From Candidatus Cloacimonetes bacterium HGW-Cloacimonetes-2 (lineage in GTDB: Bacteria; Cloacimonadota; Cloacimonadia; Cloacimonadales; Cloacimonadaceae): a stretch of 64,000 nucleotides of DNA. The notes below the pieces were generated by a model. That model was not told the DNA's origin. It ran no database searches and saw nothing but the letters and a program-made list of their open reading frames with translations. Below are positions 9,401-18,667 of the stretch, piece by piece (within the stretch, counting starts at the first letter, position 1; every line of letters starts with the position of its first letter). The stretch is taken from the NCBI GenBank assembly GCA_002842035.1, contig PHBP01000001.1:419198-483197 (forward strand), in the 5' to 3' direction. A program made the position numbers and the translations under genes.

Positions 9401-11861
9401 GAAGCTCGTAGTGGTCCCAATTGTTACCGGTCCTTCCATTGCTGTAAGTCCCACCAGCTTGAGCTATGGCGATGTAGCAGTGGGAACAAGCTCTGCACAG
9501 CAGTTTACTATCTCCAATTCCGGAGGACAGACCCTTACGGGTAGCATCACCACACCCGCTGGTTACTCAGTAAGCCTGGCAGGCAGAGCAGGTGAGCAAG
9601 GCTTTGTGGTATCGAGCCGCAACACCCTTCCCTTCAGCGTCAATGCCGGCACAATGCAGACCTTCTCCCTCAGCTTTGAGCCTACAACAGCGATTACCTA
9701 CAACGGTAATGTAACGATCAGTTCCAATGCCACAAGCAATCCCAATCAAAGCATAGCTGTGAGTGGAACAGGCTATATGCCCCCGGCTATTGTGTTCTCC
9801 ACACAGGCTCTTGAGAATACTATGCTGCCAGAGGAACTGGATTCCCAGAGCTTTACCATTGGTAATTCAGGCTCCCGGGATCTTAACTACTCAATGTCAC
9901 TACAAGAGGTGATCAGGCTGGATAGTGCTGTTAGAACTAGCCGGGATCGCAATATCACAGGCAGTACGCTGGAGCTCGATACCGATACCTACAATGCCGG
10001 CTCTACCGTGGAGTGGACCTTTAGCCTGTACAACGGCAGCAGTGATCAAGAATGGCTCAAAGACCTTTACCTCACCTTCCCCGCAGGTGTCACAGTCAAT
10101 AGTGCTACAAACTTTATTGGCGGTACTGGTGGAGATATGATTCCCAATCTCACCAGCGGAAGCGGGATCACCATTCATTGGAATGGCACAGATGCCACCA
10201 ACTGGGGCGTAGTACGAGACGGAGAGACAGCCACAGCTACACTCAGTGTCACAATTGCCCCCGGCACAAGCGGTAATCTATCTCTGCCCTATCAAATCAA
10301 TGGCGATATCTATGGCACTGAGCCACATACTTTGGTGGGGGAACTGGTGATAAGCCAGAACTTTACTCCTCTCGCCTGGCTTGATCTTGATACTACTAGC
10401 GGCACAATAGCCCAGGGAGCCACGGATCTGATCAATGTACTGTATGATAGCTCCAGCCTCAGTCCAGGCACCTACAGTGCCAATATATTCGTCAATAGCA
10501 ACGATCCCATTCATCCCCAAGAGATCGTAAGCATCTATCTGGAAGTCTTAAATCCCAATAGTGCGCCTGTCATTGATATTCCGGATTATCTGAGCTTTGG
10601 CAGAAATGATCAGTTTACAGAGGATTTCTCGCACTATATCAGCGATCCGGATAACGATCCGCTTACGCTAAGCTACAATGGCAACACCAATGTTGACGTC
10701 CAGATCGATGGAATGCTGGTAACCTTCAGCTCCATAAACGGCTGGGTTGGTAGTGAAACTATCACCTTTACGGTCGATGACGGTTTGCTCGATAACAGCG
10801 ATACAATCACGATCGAATTCACCAATTCCACGCCCTGGGTTGACTTACCCGAATCAATCAACTTCGGCAGAAACGCCAGTTATGACCTTAATCTGGAACC
10901 CTATGGCGGTGATGACGACGGAGACGGACTGGAACTTACTTTCAGTGGTAATACCAATATTCTGGTAGAGCTTAACGGTCTGATCGCCACTTTCAGCGCT
11001 CCCAATGGCTGGGCTGGAAGCGAAACCATCACCTTCACGGTTGATGACGGTATAACCACAGCAAGTGACGATATGCTGGTCACAGTGACCAATACCGCTC
11101 CTTGGGTCGATCTCCCGGAAAGCTTCAGCTTTGCCAGAAATGCCAGCCTGGATGTTAATCTGGAACCCTATGGCGGTGATGACGACGGAGATGGACTGGC
11201 AGTTACCTGGAGCGGAAACACCAATATCGTGGTCGAACTTAACGGCTTGATCGCCACTTTCAGCGCTCCCAATGGCTGGGCTGGAAGCGAAACCATCACC
11301 TTCACGGTTGATGACGGTGTCGATACAACCAGTGACGCTGTGCTGGTAATGGTTACAAATAGCGCACCCAGTATCGATCTACCAACAGCCTGGTCATTTG
11401 ATCAGGATACGATAGGCACCCAAGACCTTAGCATCTATGCCAGCGATCCTGAAAATGACAACCTCGATTACAACTACAGTGGCAATACCAATATCATTCT
11501 GGATATCACGGATGGAGTCCTGACGGCTACACCCGTGGCAGGATGGTATGGCACAGAGCTCGTTACGATCACGGTCTCCGATGGCTATCTACAGACCTCA
11601 GATACCTGGGAAATCATCGTCGAGCAGGTGATCAGCGATCTGGATACGCCCATTGTTACAATCAACCTCGTCGCAGGAAACTGCATTCTGGATTGGCAGG
11701 ACGTGCCCAATGCCAGCTACTACATCGTCTATGCCTCGCCCGATCCTTATGGAAGCTATACTGAGCTGGGACAAAGCTATGAAAGCCAGTACCAGTTTAT
11801 CACAATGCCCGATACGGCTTTCTTCAAGATCGTAGCGGTTTACACCGAAGCAAGTAAATAA
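6471..11861 (+). CDS. Large multidomain subtilisin-like (S8) secreted protease
   Basis: A 1796-residue exported serine protease. A signal peptide (about 1-22) and a propeptide-like region precede the S8 domain. The catalytic triad is Asp200 (IIDTGVD), His234 (GHGTACSG) and Ser419 (NGTSCATP). After the protease come an Ig_17-like domain (about 480-580), a jelly-roll-like domain (about 585-700), an Fn3 domain (about 710-800), a Cloacimonadota-type domain (about 805-985), choice-of-anchor-D-like domains, four cadherin-like repeats of about 90 residues (about 1363-1720) and a C-terminal Fn3-like module. No type IX sorting signal is seen. Repeats 2 and 3 are almost identical at DNA level, pointing to recent duplication or conversion. 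Probable role is extracellular protein degradation or adhesion (inference). Confidence 0.9.
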   Translation: MRKTMLLMLILLVPVLICANAILSTSLQRPRFAANILKIQLSTDAIARTDLPTEYYSEAPEFGIEELDELAASYGSHKILRAHIRMKDRAFEQRTGFDRWFLIIFDNALDVESALGEFKLQKQWIDEAIPEYYAYTTAVPNDTYYANNWGHNNTAQLPVYTGGSHSGAGVGTIGFDVDAQLAWDQSQGYGSIYTIIAIIDTGVDTAHPDLRLVAGYDYGDNDGNPMDDSADPGHGTACSGVAAGRANNALGVTGIAGGCTVMPLKIADSAGNLGFTAIENALTHCGNNGVDVASMSFGAEGGMGEGDSPSTDTALEYAYSNGVTLLAATANSNTSAIAYPSNHNKVISVGAASPTGQRKSTSSSDGENWWGSNYGVATIDDPNAVDIMAPTILPATDITGAGNGYNTTSDYYMWFNGTSCATPYAAGVAALLISKDPSLTPAQVRTALTSTATDMTFDGGAGWDRYTGYGMVNANNALLSLVPGMPTCQITAPIGGSVIDLGSTVTINANATDSDGTIIDVKFYIDNVLQFTDNASPYSWSWNTTGYSGGSHLIKAVATDNSSNTAQSEITISLLAPPNEGFESGNFAAYPWVNSSSIPWTVQSIEKFSGTYAARSGAIAENGSTEISVTVNVTEAGNISFYQKVSSESGYDYLRFFIDGVQQAQWSGTGSWTQQSYPVNPGAHTFMWRYTKDVSVNAGSDCAWIDHIIFPPTGTMYAIPQNFSADAGNGYVQLSWQAPVSGSPTGYKIFRDSTLLTTVTGLSYTDYAVVNETSYSYYLKAVYAGGESSPTATIVATPTAIVTTEFIIGTETTSTGSTEGCPVNVYYKSLHGQSVYTRAELNAAGIIGPINITQLGFNITGLPDQVMPTFLVRMGHTSQANAASWVLEPSLTTVWSATSYQPAATGWNMYTLSTPFLWNGTDNIVVDTAFGLVPTYTSTGTVQFTTVSTGYRFVRVDTADQTSVFAGGSTTNSRPNVKLVVVPIVTGPSIAVSPTSLSYGDVAVGTSSAQQFTISNSGGQTLTGSITTPAGYSVSLAGRAGEQGFVVSSRNTLPFSVNAGTMQTFSLSFEPTTAITYNGNVTISSNATSNPNQSIAVSGTGYMPPAIVFSTQALENTMLPEELDSQSFTIGNSGSRDLNYSMSLQEVIRLDSAVRTSRDRNITGSTLELDTDTYNAGSTVEWTFSLYNGSSDQEWLKDLYLTFPAGVTVNSATNFIGGTGGDMIPNLTSGSGITIHWNGTDATNWGVVRDGETATATLSVTIAPGTSGNLSLPYQINGDIYGTEPHTLVGELVISQNFTPLAWLDLDTTSGTIAQGATDLINVLYDSSSLSPGTYSANIFVNSNDPIHPQEIVSIYLEVLNPNSAPVIDIPDYLSFGRNDQFTEDFSHYISDPDNDPLTLSYNGNTNVDVQIDGMLVTFSSINGWVGSETITFTVDDGLLDNSDTITIEFTNSTPWVDLPESINFGRNASYDLNLEPYGGDDDGDGLELTFSGNTNILVELNGLIATFSAPNGWAGSETITFTVDDGITTASDDMLVTVTNTAPWVDLPESFSFARNASLDVNLEPYGGDDDGDGLAVTWSGNTNIVVELNGLIATFSAPNGWAGSETITFTVDDGVDTTSDAVLVMVTNSAPSIDLPTAWSFDQDTIGTQDLSIYASDPENDNLDYNYSGNTNIILDITDGVLTATPVAGWYGTELVTITVSDGYLQTSDTWEIIVEQVISDLDTPIVTINLVAGNCILDWQDVPNASYYIVYASPDPYGSYTELGQSYESQYQFITMPDTAFFKIVAVYTEASK

Positions 11862-11892
11862 TCCCAAAGAATAAGAGCTCCATTGAGCCAAC

Positions 11893-11926
11893 AAACCCCC
11901 GGAGAAATACCGGGGGTTTTCTTTTT
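11893..11926 (+). terminator. Rho-independent terminator after the S8 protease
   Basis: AAACCCCCGG and CCGGGGGTTT form a 10-bp stem with loop AGAAATA. The stem runs into TTTTCTTTTT. It lies 31 bases after the stop codon. Confidence 0.92.
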
Positions 11927-11949
11927 CGCTATCAATATAAAGTACTTGA

Positions 11950-11961
11950 CCTGATATCAGG
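11950..11961. promoter_or_regulatory. 12-bp perfect palindrome overlapping a -35-like TTGACC
   Basis: CCTGATATCAGG overlaps a TTGACC hexamer (11946-11951), 37 bases upstream of the UPF0173 gene and directly behind the preceding terminator. It could be an operator. No convincing -10 was found. Confidence 0.35.
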
Positions 11962-11997
11962 ATTGGCTAGTCTTGCCGAAAAGCACTGGGAGTAAAG

Positions 11998-12690
11998 ATG
12001 AAAATTAAGTTTCTGGGACACTCGGCTTTTCTGATCGAGGCCTGCCACGCCACAATCTTGATAGATCCTTATCTTACCGGTAATCCTCTTGCCCCGGTCA
12101 AGGCTGATGAGCTCAGGGTGGATTACATCGTGCTCACTCATGCCCACGGCGACCATCTGGGCGATACCTTGCAGATTGCCAAACACTCTGGCGCCACCGT
12201 GATCTGTGTGGCAGAGCTGGCAGGCTGGCTACGCAAACAGGGGATCAAGACCCACGCGATGCAGATCGGGGGAGCTTTTCGCTTTCCCTGGGGCAGAGTA
12301 AAGCTCTATACCGCCTTGCACGGCTCTCAGACTCCCGATGGTTCCTACGCCGGACTGGCTGCAGGTGTGGTAATGGAGCTGGATGACAAGACCCTCTATC
12401 ACAGCGGTGATACAGGGCTGTTTGGCGATATGCGCCTGATCGGTGAATTACACGCTCTGGATCTAGCGATGCTGCCCATCGGGGGCAATTACACGATGGA
12501 TATCGAGGATGCCCTCTTAGCTGTCAAGATTCTCCAACCCAAGCTCACCATCCCTATGCACTACAACACTTTCCCCCTGATCGAATGCGACCCCCAAATC
12601 TTTGTGGACAAAGCAAATGAACTGGGTTACGAGGTGCGGATAATGACAGCGGGAGAGGTCTTAGCCCTACCCACTGAGCGCAGTGAATAA
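11998..12690 (+). CDS. UPF0173 metal-dependent hydrolase (beta-lactamase fold)
   Basis: A 230-residue MBL-fold hydrolase of the UPF0173/YtkL group, cytoplasmic, substrate unknown. The THAHGDHLGD motif near residue 43 gives the metal-binding HxHxDH set. Further ligands are suggested by ALHGSQTPDG, HSGDTGLFGD and the C-terminal PMHYNTFP. Length and order match the family. The start follows GGGAGTAAAG. The gene is monocistronic between a terminator and a long palindrome. A homologue function in RNA or small-molecule metabolism cannot be assigned. Confidence 0.92.
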   Translation: MKIKFLGHSAFLIEACHATILIDPYLTGNPLAPVKADELRVDYIVLTHAHGDHLGDTLQIAKHSGATVICVAELAGWLRKQGIKTHAMQIGGAFRFPWGRVKLYTALHGSQTPDGSYAGLAAGVVMELDDKTLYHSGDTGLFGDMRLIGELHALDLAMLPIGGNYTMDIEDALLAVKILQPKLTIPMHYNTFPLIECDPQIFVDKANELGYEVRIMTAGEVLALPTERSE

Positions 12691-13106
12691 GTTAACATGT
12701 GAACAAGTTAATAGTGAAGCTGCGTATGAGGCCAGGATACAGCGGAACCCCTGGCAGTAGAGTTTTGTCCTAGCAGGGCTTGATCGACCCTGAATATCCT
12801 CCCTGATGAAATGGACATCCCAAGGTATCTTAGCCGGGAGCACCTCGCATTCCTCCGGGAGGTCTAAAGCATATCACCAGCAAATCAAGCCGAAATCACC
12901 TCGAACGCGGTTCGACTTGATTTCGGCTTGAATTGCTGGTGATCTCCTGAAAAGCAAGGTCTGGGATAGAGAAATTGAGGAGATTTGACGAGTCATAGTT
13001 ACGAGGAGCTGGATGCTGCGCACTGTTCGTAGAAACGATCTCTGAACAAAGCGCAGCGCCAAGTTCTAGCTGCCTATATCAAACTGCCAGGACTGCGTCC
13101 AGTTAT
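12691..13106. other. Convergent intergenic region carrying a long palindrome
   Basis: 416 bases between two convergent genes. The main content is the 71-nt palindrome at 12873-12943. No other gene or RNA is supported. Confidence 0.6.
12873..12943. repeat. Long palindromic repeat, family copy A
   Basis: The arms (34 bases each) pair nearly perfectly around a GCG centre at 12907-12909. The inner arms are TCGAAC/GTTCGA and the outer arms ATCACCAGCAA/TTGCTGGTGAT. It shares the core, the upstream AGCATATCA and the general layout with copies at 39668-39745 and 48533-48613. It lies downstream of two convergent genes and could also stop transcription, though no T tract is present. Confidence 0.9.
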
Positions 13107-13874
13107 CTACTGCCCCCTGAACTGCATCATCCCAAAGATATTGCCGGCAGGATCAATGCCATAGCTAAAGAGCCCAACCCCCGGGATTTCCTCGGGAGGC
13201 ATCAGGATAGAGCCTCCGGTTGAGATGACTTTATCGACCAGGCTCTTTAGATCAGCTACACCAATCGTATTGGCTACATACTGCATCTCGCCTTTGGGCA
13301 TCACTGCGCCATCCGCTCCACCGGTGCTTTCATCTCCGGTCATCAGAAATACGTAGGGGATTCCGCCTTGCCAGTGTGAACTGGTCCAGCCGAAGACTTC
13401 TGTGTAAAACTCTGCCAGCTTATCCATATCCGCAGCCGGAATCTCAAAGTGGATAGGGCGACTGCACTCTCCATCTGCAGGAAGCTTCCCACCCAGAGCA
13501 TTGGTGATCGTAGCCTGATAATCCGCAGAGGGCTGCATCAGAACAAAGAAGTGATCATCAATATCTTTGCACCAGGCAAAGAGTCCCATCCCGGGGATTT
13601 CCTGCCTGGGAGTGGTGATTTGCCCGCTTTTCTTAGTTACCAAAGCCAAAGTTGCATCGATATCTTCTACTTCGATGGTATTCACGGTGGCTGGCATAAA
13701 GCGTCCCATTATCACTCCATTCAGCCCTGGCTGGTCAAAAGGTCCTGTGCCAATCGCATAGACATCTTTCATTCCCGGCATCTCGCCGTAAGTCCAGCCG
13801 AATACCTTGTGGTAAAATTCCGCCAAAGCTTTGGGCTCATCCGCGGGCAGGTGAAACGATACTAATCTTCCCAT
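13107..13874 (-). CDS. Two-domain VOC (glyoxalase-like) protein
   Basis: A 255-residue protein with two homologous VOC units (about 1-120 and 135-255). Each contains the pattern F..P......AEFY..VFGWT and ends in an EIPG(M/V)GLF...D...F..MQ stretch. Tandem units are common in the bleomycin-resistance/glyoxalase group, and the substrate is not deducible. A ribosome site (AGGAGT) precedes the ATG. It is convergent with the UPF0173 gene and divergent from the next secreted-protein gene. Confidence 0.87.
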   Translation of the reverse strand: MGRLVSFHLPADEPKALAEFYHKVFGWTYGEMPGMKDVYAIGTGPFDQPGLNGVIMGRFMPATVNTIEVEDIDATLALVTKKSGQITTPRQEIPGMGLFAWCKDIDDHFFVLMQPSADYQATITNALGGKLPADGECSRPIHFEIPAADMDKLAEFYTEVFGWTSSHWQGGIPYVFLMTGDESTGGADGAVMPKGEMQYVANTIGVADLKSLVDKVISTGGSILMPPEEIPGVGLFSYGIDPAGNIFGMMQFRGQ

Positions 13875-14013
13875 TGTTTACTCCTAAGTCATTGCTATAT
13901 ACTGTTAATATAAATAAACATAGCTTTTAGCCCAAGCCGATATTTCTGCTTGACGTATCCGGCGTGATTGTACAGTCTGGCGCAGTTGCCGTAAGCAACA
14001 AAAGAGGTATGAG

Positions 14014-15972
14014 ATGAAGCCAATTTTCGTGATACTACTCGCTTTCTTGTGTGTAAATCTGGTGGCGCAATGGAGTATGGATGCTGCTGCTCCCACTTTG
14101 ATCGCAGGGGGGGCTGGTGATCAATCCCTGCCCAAGGTCGCTATCACAGCAGATAACAACGTTTATATCAGCCGCTTTGACAATTCCACCGGCTCTTACA
14201 AGGCAATGCTCAATTACTTTTCTCCCACGGGTGCCAACCATTGGATCGATCCCCTGGGAATACAATTACCGGGGAATGTAAACGACAGTTGGTTAACGGA
14301 TTACGATATGACTGCGGATCAGGATGGCAATGCTATAATCTGCTTGCAGGATGTTCGGAATGGGGTTAATAACGTATATGTTTACAAGGTCTTAGCCTCC
14401 GGGCAGCAAGCATGGGGGCAAAATGGACTCGCGCTCAGTGCAGACACCAATCCTGACAATGCGAATTATACGCCGACTATCCTGAACGCCACAGATAATA
14501 CTACCTGGGTCGCCTGGCAACACAGTGCAGATAGCGCACCAATCGAAATCCAGCGTATTGATTCGGCAGGAAATCCACTCTGGGTCTATCCGGCAATGCT
14601 CACGACCCTTAATGCGGATAATACCTGGCCGCAACTGGTGGAAGGGCAAGATGCATCTGTCTGGATCAAGTACTATGCGGATAGCGGTCCCTTCTGGGCT
14701 CCAAACCGGCACCTCAAGGTGGTAAAATACACTGCTCAGGGAGATTTTGTAAGTGTTTATACAATCAGTGACGCAGGCGGTATCACAGCTTGGACTCAGA
14801 TCATTGGCTTTGAGCCGGATGGCTTGGGTGGAGCGTGTTTTGCCTGGCACGACGATCGCGACGGCAACCAGATCAATGAGGTATATTTTGCCCATATCAA
14901 TGCCAATGGCACGATCAGCACTCCCGAGGATGGGGCTTTGATCACTGCTCCCAGCGGTATGCAACAGTATTACCCCAAGCTGGTCTGTGACGGCGATTCA
15001 CAGCGTGCCTTCATCTTCTTTAAAACTACCGACGCCGATCAGAATCAGAGCGGAATCGTGGCGCAGATTATGGATTACTCCGGCAATCGCCTCCTGGGTG
15101 ATAACGGCTTGACCCTGAACCAACTAACCGCCTTTAGCACCAATTCCCTCTTCGCTTACCTCAATGGAGATCAGATCGGCTTTGTCTATAGCATCGGGGC
15201 TACCCCCTCCAGCGATCAGGACCTGCAAATCAGGCTTTGGGAAGGTAGCGCTTCCTCCCCGACTGCTCCCTGGCTGGATCGGGCAATTGCTACAAATAGC
15301 AGCGCTAAGTTTCATTACGACTTTGGCTTTCATCCCTCAGGCTGGATTATGAGTACATGGGAAGATGGCAACTCGGCTTATGATATCTATGCGATGCGGG
15401 TAAATCCCGATGGCCTGGGCTCGCCCTATTATGCCCCCAGCAATCTGCAAGCCTACTACATTCCTCCAGATACCATTCATCTTTCCTGGGACGTTCCCAG
15501 CTTTATCGTGCCTGATTATTATGAGATTTACTTTAATAACCAAGCAGTAAACACCGTGCCGGGAAGTCTAAACGAAGTAGAGCTTAACCCAATTCCTCCG
15601 GGAACTTATGATATCTATATGATTGCTATGTACGACGATACGATAGCATCTCCGCCATCACAGACAGTAAGCGTTACAGTAGTCTCAAACGATGATCCTC
15701 TGGTGCCCTCTACCCGGGAATCGCTGGTGATCTATCCCAATCCTTCCAGTGTTTCCAGCACAATCAAGTGGTATTCCAAAGAAGCATCTTCCGGCAGGAT
15801 CAGCCTCTACAATATCAGAGGGCAGCAAGTCTATACAAAGCAGCTATCGGCAGTATCAGGCTGGCAAGAGCAGGAGCTGGAACTGCTTGATTATCCTGCG
15901 GGAATATACCTCCTAAAGCTGGACAATGGCTCAGGGGTACTCAGCAGGAGGCTTTTGATCACGAGAAAATGA
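14014..15972 (+). CDS. Secreted type IX cargo protein (C-terminal sorting module)
   Basis: A 652-residue protein with a signal peptide (MKPIFVILLAFLCVNLVAQ). A long region carries repeated DQDGNAI / W.D.R.G..Q-type motifs resembling a beta-propeller, then an Fn3-like domain near 475-560. The C-terminus (about 570-652) has VIYPNPSS, ISLYNIRGQQVY and the final basic RRLLITRK, features of the type IX (Por) sorting domain. It is likely surface-attached or released after crossing the outer membrane. No enzymatic motif was recognised. A GAGGTATGAG leader supplies the ribosome site. Confidence 0.82.
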   Translation: MKPIFVILLAFLCVNLVAQWSMDAAAPTLIAGGAGDQSLPKVAITADNNVYISRFDNSTGSYKAMLNYFSPTGANHWIDPLGIQLPGNVNDSWLTDYDMTADQDGNAIICLQDVRNGVNNVYVYKVLASGQQAWGQNGLALSADTNPDNANYTPTILNATDNTTWVAWQHSADSAPIEIQRIDSAGNPLWVYPAMLTTLNADNTWPQLVEGQDASVWIKYYADSGPFWAPNRHLKVVKYTAQGDFVSVYTISDAGGITAWTQIIGFEPDGLGGACFAWHDDRDGNQINEVYFAHINANGTISTPEDGALITAPSGMQQYYPKLVCDGDSQRAFIFFKTTDADQNQSGIVAQIMDYSGNRLLGDNGLTLNQLTAFSTNSLFAYLNGDQIGFVYSIGATPSSDQDLQIRLWEGSASSPTAPWLDRAIATNSSAKFHYDFGFHPSGWIMSTWEDGNSAYDIYAMRVNPDGLGSPYYAPSNLQAYYIPPDTIHLSWDVPSFIVPDYYEIYFNNQAVNTVPGSLNEVELNPIPPGTYDIYMIAMYDDTIASPPSQTVSVTVVSNDDPLVPSTRESLVIYPNPSSVSSTIKWYSKEASSGRISLYNIRGQQVYTKQLSAVSGWQEQELELLDYPAGIYLLKLDNGSGVLSRRLLITRK

Positions 15973-16056
15973 AATATTGTTTGATTCCTGCTTGACAAAG
16001 AGCAGAGCTTTCTTAGCTTGCCTTCTGCGGGGGCATTAAGCTCCTGCGAAGGTAAT

Positions 16057-17406
16057 ATGGTAAATATCAGATTCTTTGTAATCCTGGCTATCAGCTTTAT
16101 GCTTTACTGGTTAATCCCAAGTAGAGCACTGCGGAAGTATCTTTTGATAGTCTCCAGCTTTGTCTGGCTGGGGCTGAGTGATCCCTGGCTCCCGGCAATG
16201 GTACTGGTACTGACGGGATTTGCATATTTAGCAGGACGCGCAATCGGCAAGACGGGAGCGCGTGGCTGGATACACCCTCTATCTGTGGTAGCGTTGCTCT
16301 GCTTCTTGGGTGGCTTTAAGTATCTGGGCTGGCTGGCACCTATTTTGAGACAAGCTCTGGATGCCCTTCGGCTATTTCCGGCAGTTCGCCTGGAAGAGAT
16401 CCTGCTGCCTCTGGGCATATCATATATAGTTTTCAAGCTGATCAGTTATCTTACCGATGTCAAATGGGGGCTGATCAAGCCGGGTAGTCTGCCTGATCTA
16501 CTTGTTTATAGCAGTCTGTTCACGATCTTCACAGCCGGGCCAATAGAGCGTTTTGAGAGGCTGGAGCCGCAATTGGAAGATAAATCAATCGCTTTCCCCA
16601 AGGATCAGGTGATAAGCAGTATTCAGCGAATCTGCTTTGGTATCTTTAAGAAACTGGTGATTGCGGATTGGATCGGTTATGCTGTGGATCTGGCTGGCAG
16701 ACATCAGGTTAATGACGGTGTCGCAGCTATTTATGTACTGCTTTATGGATTGCAGCTATACTTCGATTTCAGTGCCTATAGCGATATCGCGATTGGTTCT
16801 TCGGGGCTCTTTGGCATCCGGATAATGGAGAACTTTGCCAATCCCTATCTCGCCCCTAATATCAGCCAGTTCTGGCGGCGTTGGCATATCTCGCTCTCGG
16901 ATTGGATCAGGGATTATGTCTTTTTCCCACTATCACGTATCTCTCCCAAAGCAATCTGGCTAAAGCTGGTTGTCCCGGTGATCGCTATGAGCCTATGCGG
17001 TGTTTGGCATGGTTCCACGCTCAATTTCGCGCTCTGGGGAGCTTTGCATGGGCTGGGTCTGGCGATCTATCAGTTCTACGGAGATTATAAACGCAAGCAT
17101 AAGTCTGTGGGACGTTTTGCCAGGAGTCGGATTGGAAATATGCTTTCGATCCTGATTACTTTCGTTTATGTTAGCTTGATCTGGGCGTTTTTCAAGGATC
17201 AGGATATGTGGCTGGGACTCAGGATGATCAAGCCTTTGGCTTTGGCAAGCATGGTTTTTAGCTCTGCTATAGTATTGTCCGCGCTGGCATTTATTCAGTA
17301 TCTGTTATCCAAAATAGAGCAGAAGTATCTTTCGCTCTATGCCGCGGTATTGCCGGTGCTTTTTTACTGCGGGATCAATACGGGCTTTATCTATGCGGCT
17401 TTCTAA
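16057..17406 (+). CDS. MBOAT family membrane O-acyltransferase (AlgI-like)
   Basis: A 449-residue polytopic membrane protein. The AlgI-type core is visible: FDFSAYSDIAIG, NPYLAPNISQFWRRWHISLSDW and CGVWHGSTLNFALWGALHG with the catalytic His. These proteins move acyl (often acetyl) groups onto extracytoplasmic polysaccharides or lipoteichoic acids. The frame is open 13 codons further upstream, but ATG 16057 has an AAGGTAAT leader. It overlaps the SGNH gene by 14 nt, an AlgI/AlgX-J-like pairing that supports a role in surface-glycan acylation. Confidence 0.92.
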   Translation: MVNIRFFVILAISFMLYWLIPSRALRKYLLIVSSFVWLGLSDPWLPAMVLVLTGFAYLAGRAIGKTGARGWIHPLSVVALLCFLGGFKYLGWLAPILRQALDALRLFPAVRLEEILLPLGISYIVFKLISYLTDVKWGLIKPGSLPDLLVYSSLFTIFTAGPIERFERLEPQLEDKSIAFPKDQVISSIQRICFGIFKKLVIADWIGYAVDLAGRHQVNDGVAAIYVLLYGLQLYFDFSAYSDIAIGSSGLFGIRIMENFANPYLAPNISQFWRRWHISLSDWIRDYVFFPLSRISPKAIWLKLVVPVIAMSLCGVWHGSTLNFALWGALHGLGLAIYQFYGDYKRKHKSVGRFARSRIGNMLSILITFVYVSLIWAFFKDQDMWLGLRMIKPLALASMVFSSAIVLSALAFIQYLLSKIEQKYLSLYAAVLPVLFYCGINTGFIYAAF

Positions 17407-18322
17407 AGGTTGGGCACTCCATATCGGAATACTGCTCCTGATTATCGGAGCAGCGCTGGTAATGAAAATCAAGCTGAGGGAACTCAATTGCGGCTTGGAG
17501 CCAAGCCTGGAGGATAATCCCAGGGTACTGCTCCTGGGAGATTCGCACGTTGGCTGGAATATCGATCCTGCATTCATTGAACACAGTATCAATATCGGAC
17601 AGGATAGCGAATCGATCAACTTTAGCTATTATAAACTGCTGAGGATGCTGGAGCTGTATCCCTCGATCAAGACGGTGATCTACGGGCTGGGCTATCATCA
17701 GCTATACGATTTTGAGGGTGAAGCAGTCTATATGTTAAACCGCTATGATACCATCCTGGACGATGCCTTTTACCGGGAAAAGCTGGAGATGGAAGGTAGT
17801 AATTTCCACTTTGCTATGCGTCGGGCGGTCAATAAGTACAATCTACCGGTGGGGGTTTCGAACGACATAGCAGTTTATCTGATCCACGGAATCATCTTTA
17901 AGGGAGAGCGTTTACCCTGGATGGGAATGTTCAAGAGCTATTACGAGAATATTATCGATCGCGATTACTACTTCAAGAAAACACATCATATTCACTACTT
18001 TGAAGGATCCAGGCCCAGACAAATCTCAGAGCTAAGAGTGAAAATGCTCAAGAGGATAGCTGAGACCTGCCAAAGCAGGGGAATAAAGCTGTTATTGGTC
18101 AATACTCCGGTGCACCAAAGCTATTATGACAAAATCCCGCCCGGGACGATCAGCTTTGTGGATAGCCTGGCAACCAGCTTAGAAGCTACAGGAATCAGCT
18201 ATCTGAACTATTCCCGGATGGCAGTAGCGGATGGCCTGTTTTACGATTATCACCACCTTAATAAGCAAGGATCGGATATCTTCTCGGAGATAGTGGCGCA
18301 AGCATCTGCTAATGGTAATTAG
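17393..18322 (+). CDS. SGNH-fold acyltransferase partner of the MBOAT protein
   Basis: A 309-residue protein with one N-terminal transmembrane helix (about 8-27). An SGNH/GDSL-like domain follows: LLLGDSHVGWN (about residue 49) gives the nucleophile block, and DYHHLNKQG near the C-terminus gives the Asp/His block. In alginate and cellulose acetylation systems a membrane MBOAT protein hands acetyl groups to such a partner; the overlap with the MBOAT gene makes this role likely here. An upstream extension of the frame lies entirely inside the MBOAT gene, so ATG 17393 is preferred although its ribosome site is weak. Confidence 0.82.
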   Translation: MRLSKGWALHIGILLLIIGAALVMKIKLRELNCGLEPSLEDNPRVLLLGDSHVGWNIDPAFIEHSINIGQDSESINFSYYKLLRMLELYPSIKTVIYGLGYHQLYDFEGEAVYMLNRYDTILDDAFYREKLEMEGSNFHFAMRRAVNKYNLPVGVSNDIAVYLIHGIIFKGERLPWMGMFKSYYENIIDRDYYFKKTHHIHYFEGSRPRQISELRVKMLKRIAETCQSRGIKLLLVNTPVHQSYYDKIPPGTISFVDSLATSLEATGISYLNYSRMAVADGLFYDYHHLNKQGSDIFSEIVAQASANGN

Positions 18323-18667
18323 CGGGTTTTGATGCCGTAGTCCGGTGAATTCCATACTGGATTGCTAAAGCTGAAAACCTTCCCTGAAATCTACAAATTC
18401 AATGACCAAGATTTCAAATGTCCGAGTCCGATGCAAATTCACATAAACAGCCCATTTATAGTCTATCAATAGCTTGCTCACTCAGCTATGGGACTTAGTC
18501 TCTAATGCTCCTGGGAAGTCGATTGCCTGGAATTATGCAAAGGCCTTAGATTACAGAATCATCTCCAATAAATGAGTTTAAGAAGTATGTAACGGCAACA
18601 TTCTCAAGAAGATACATAAAAGCCCAAGGATAAAACCTTGGGCATAAGTGGCAATATTAACAGTTTT
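18323..18667. other. Convergent intergenic region
   Basis: 345 bases separate the SGNH gene from the convergent type IX cargo gene. It contains a terminator for the minus-strand gene at 18612-18643 and nothing else recognised. Confidence 0.6.
18612..18643 (-). terminator. Rho-independent terminator of the minus-strand cargo gene
   Basis: GCCCAAGG/CCTTGGGC with a 6-base loop. On the minus strand the stem is followed by TTTTATG. It lies 25 bases beyond the stop codon at 18668. Confidence 0.8.

Noticed and set aside
12691-13106. tRNA or other structured RNA gene in the palindrome region
   Set aside because: There is no cloverleaf and no CCA or T-arm consensus. GGTTCGA there belongs to the hairpin core.
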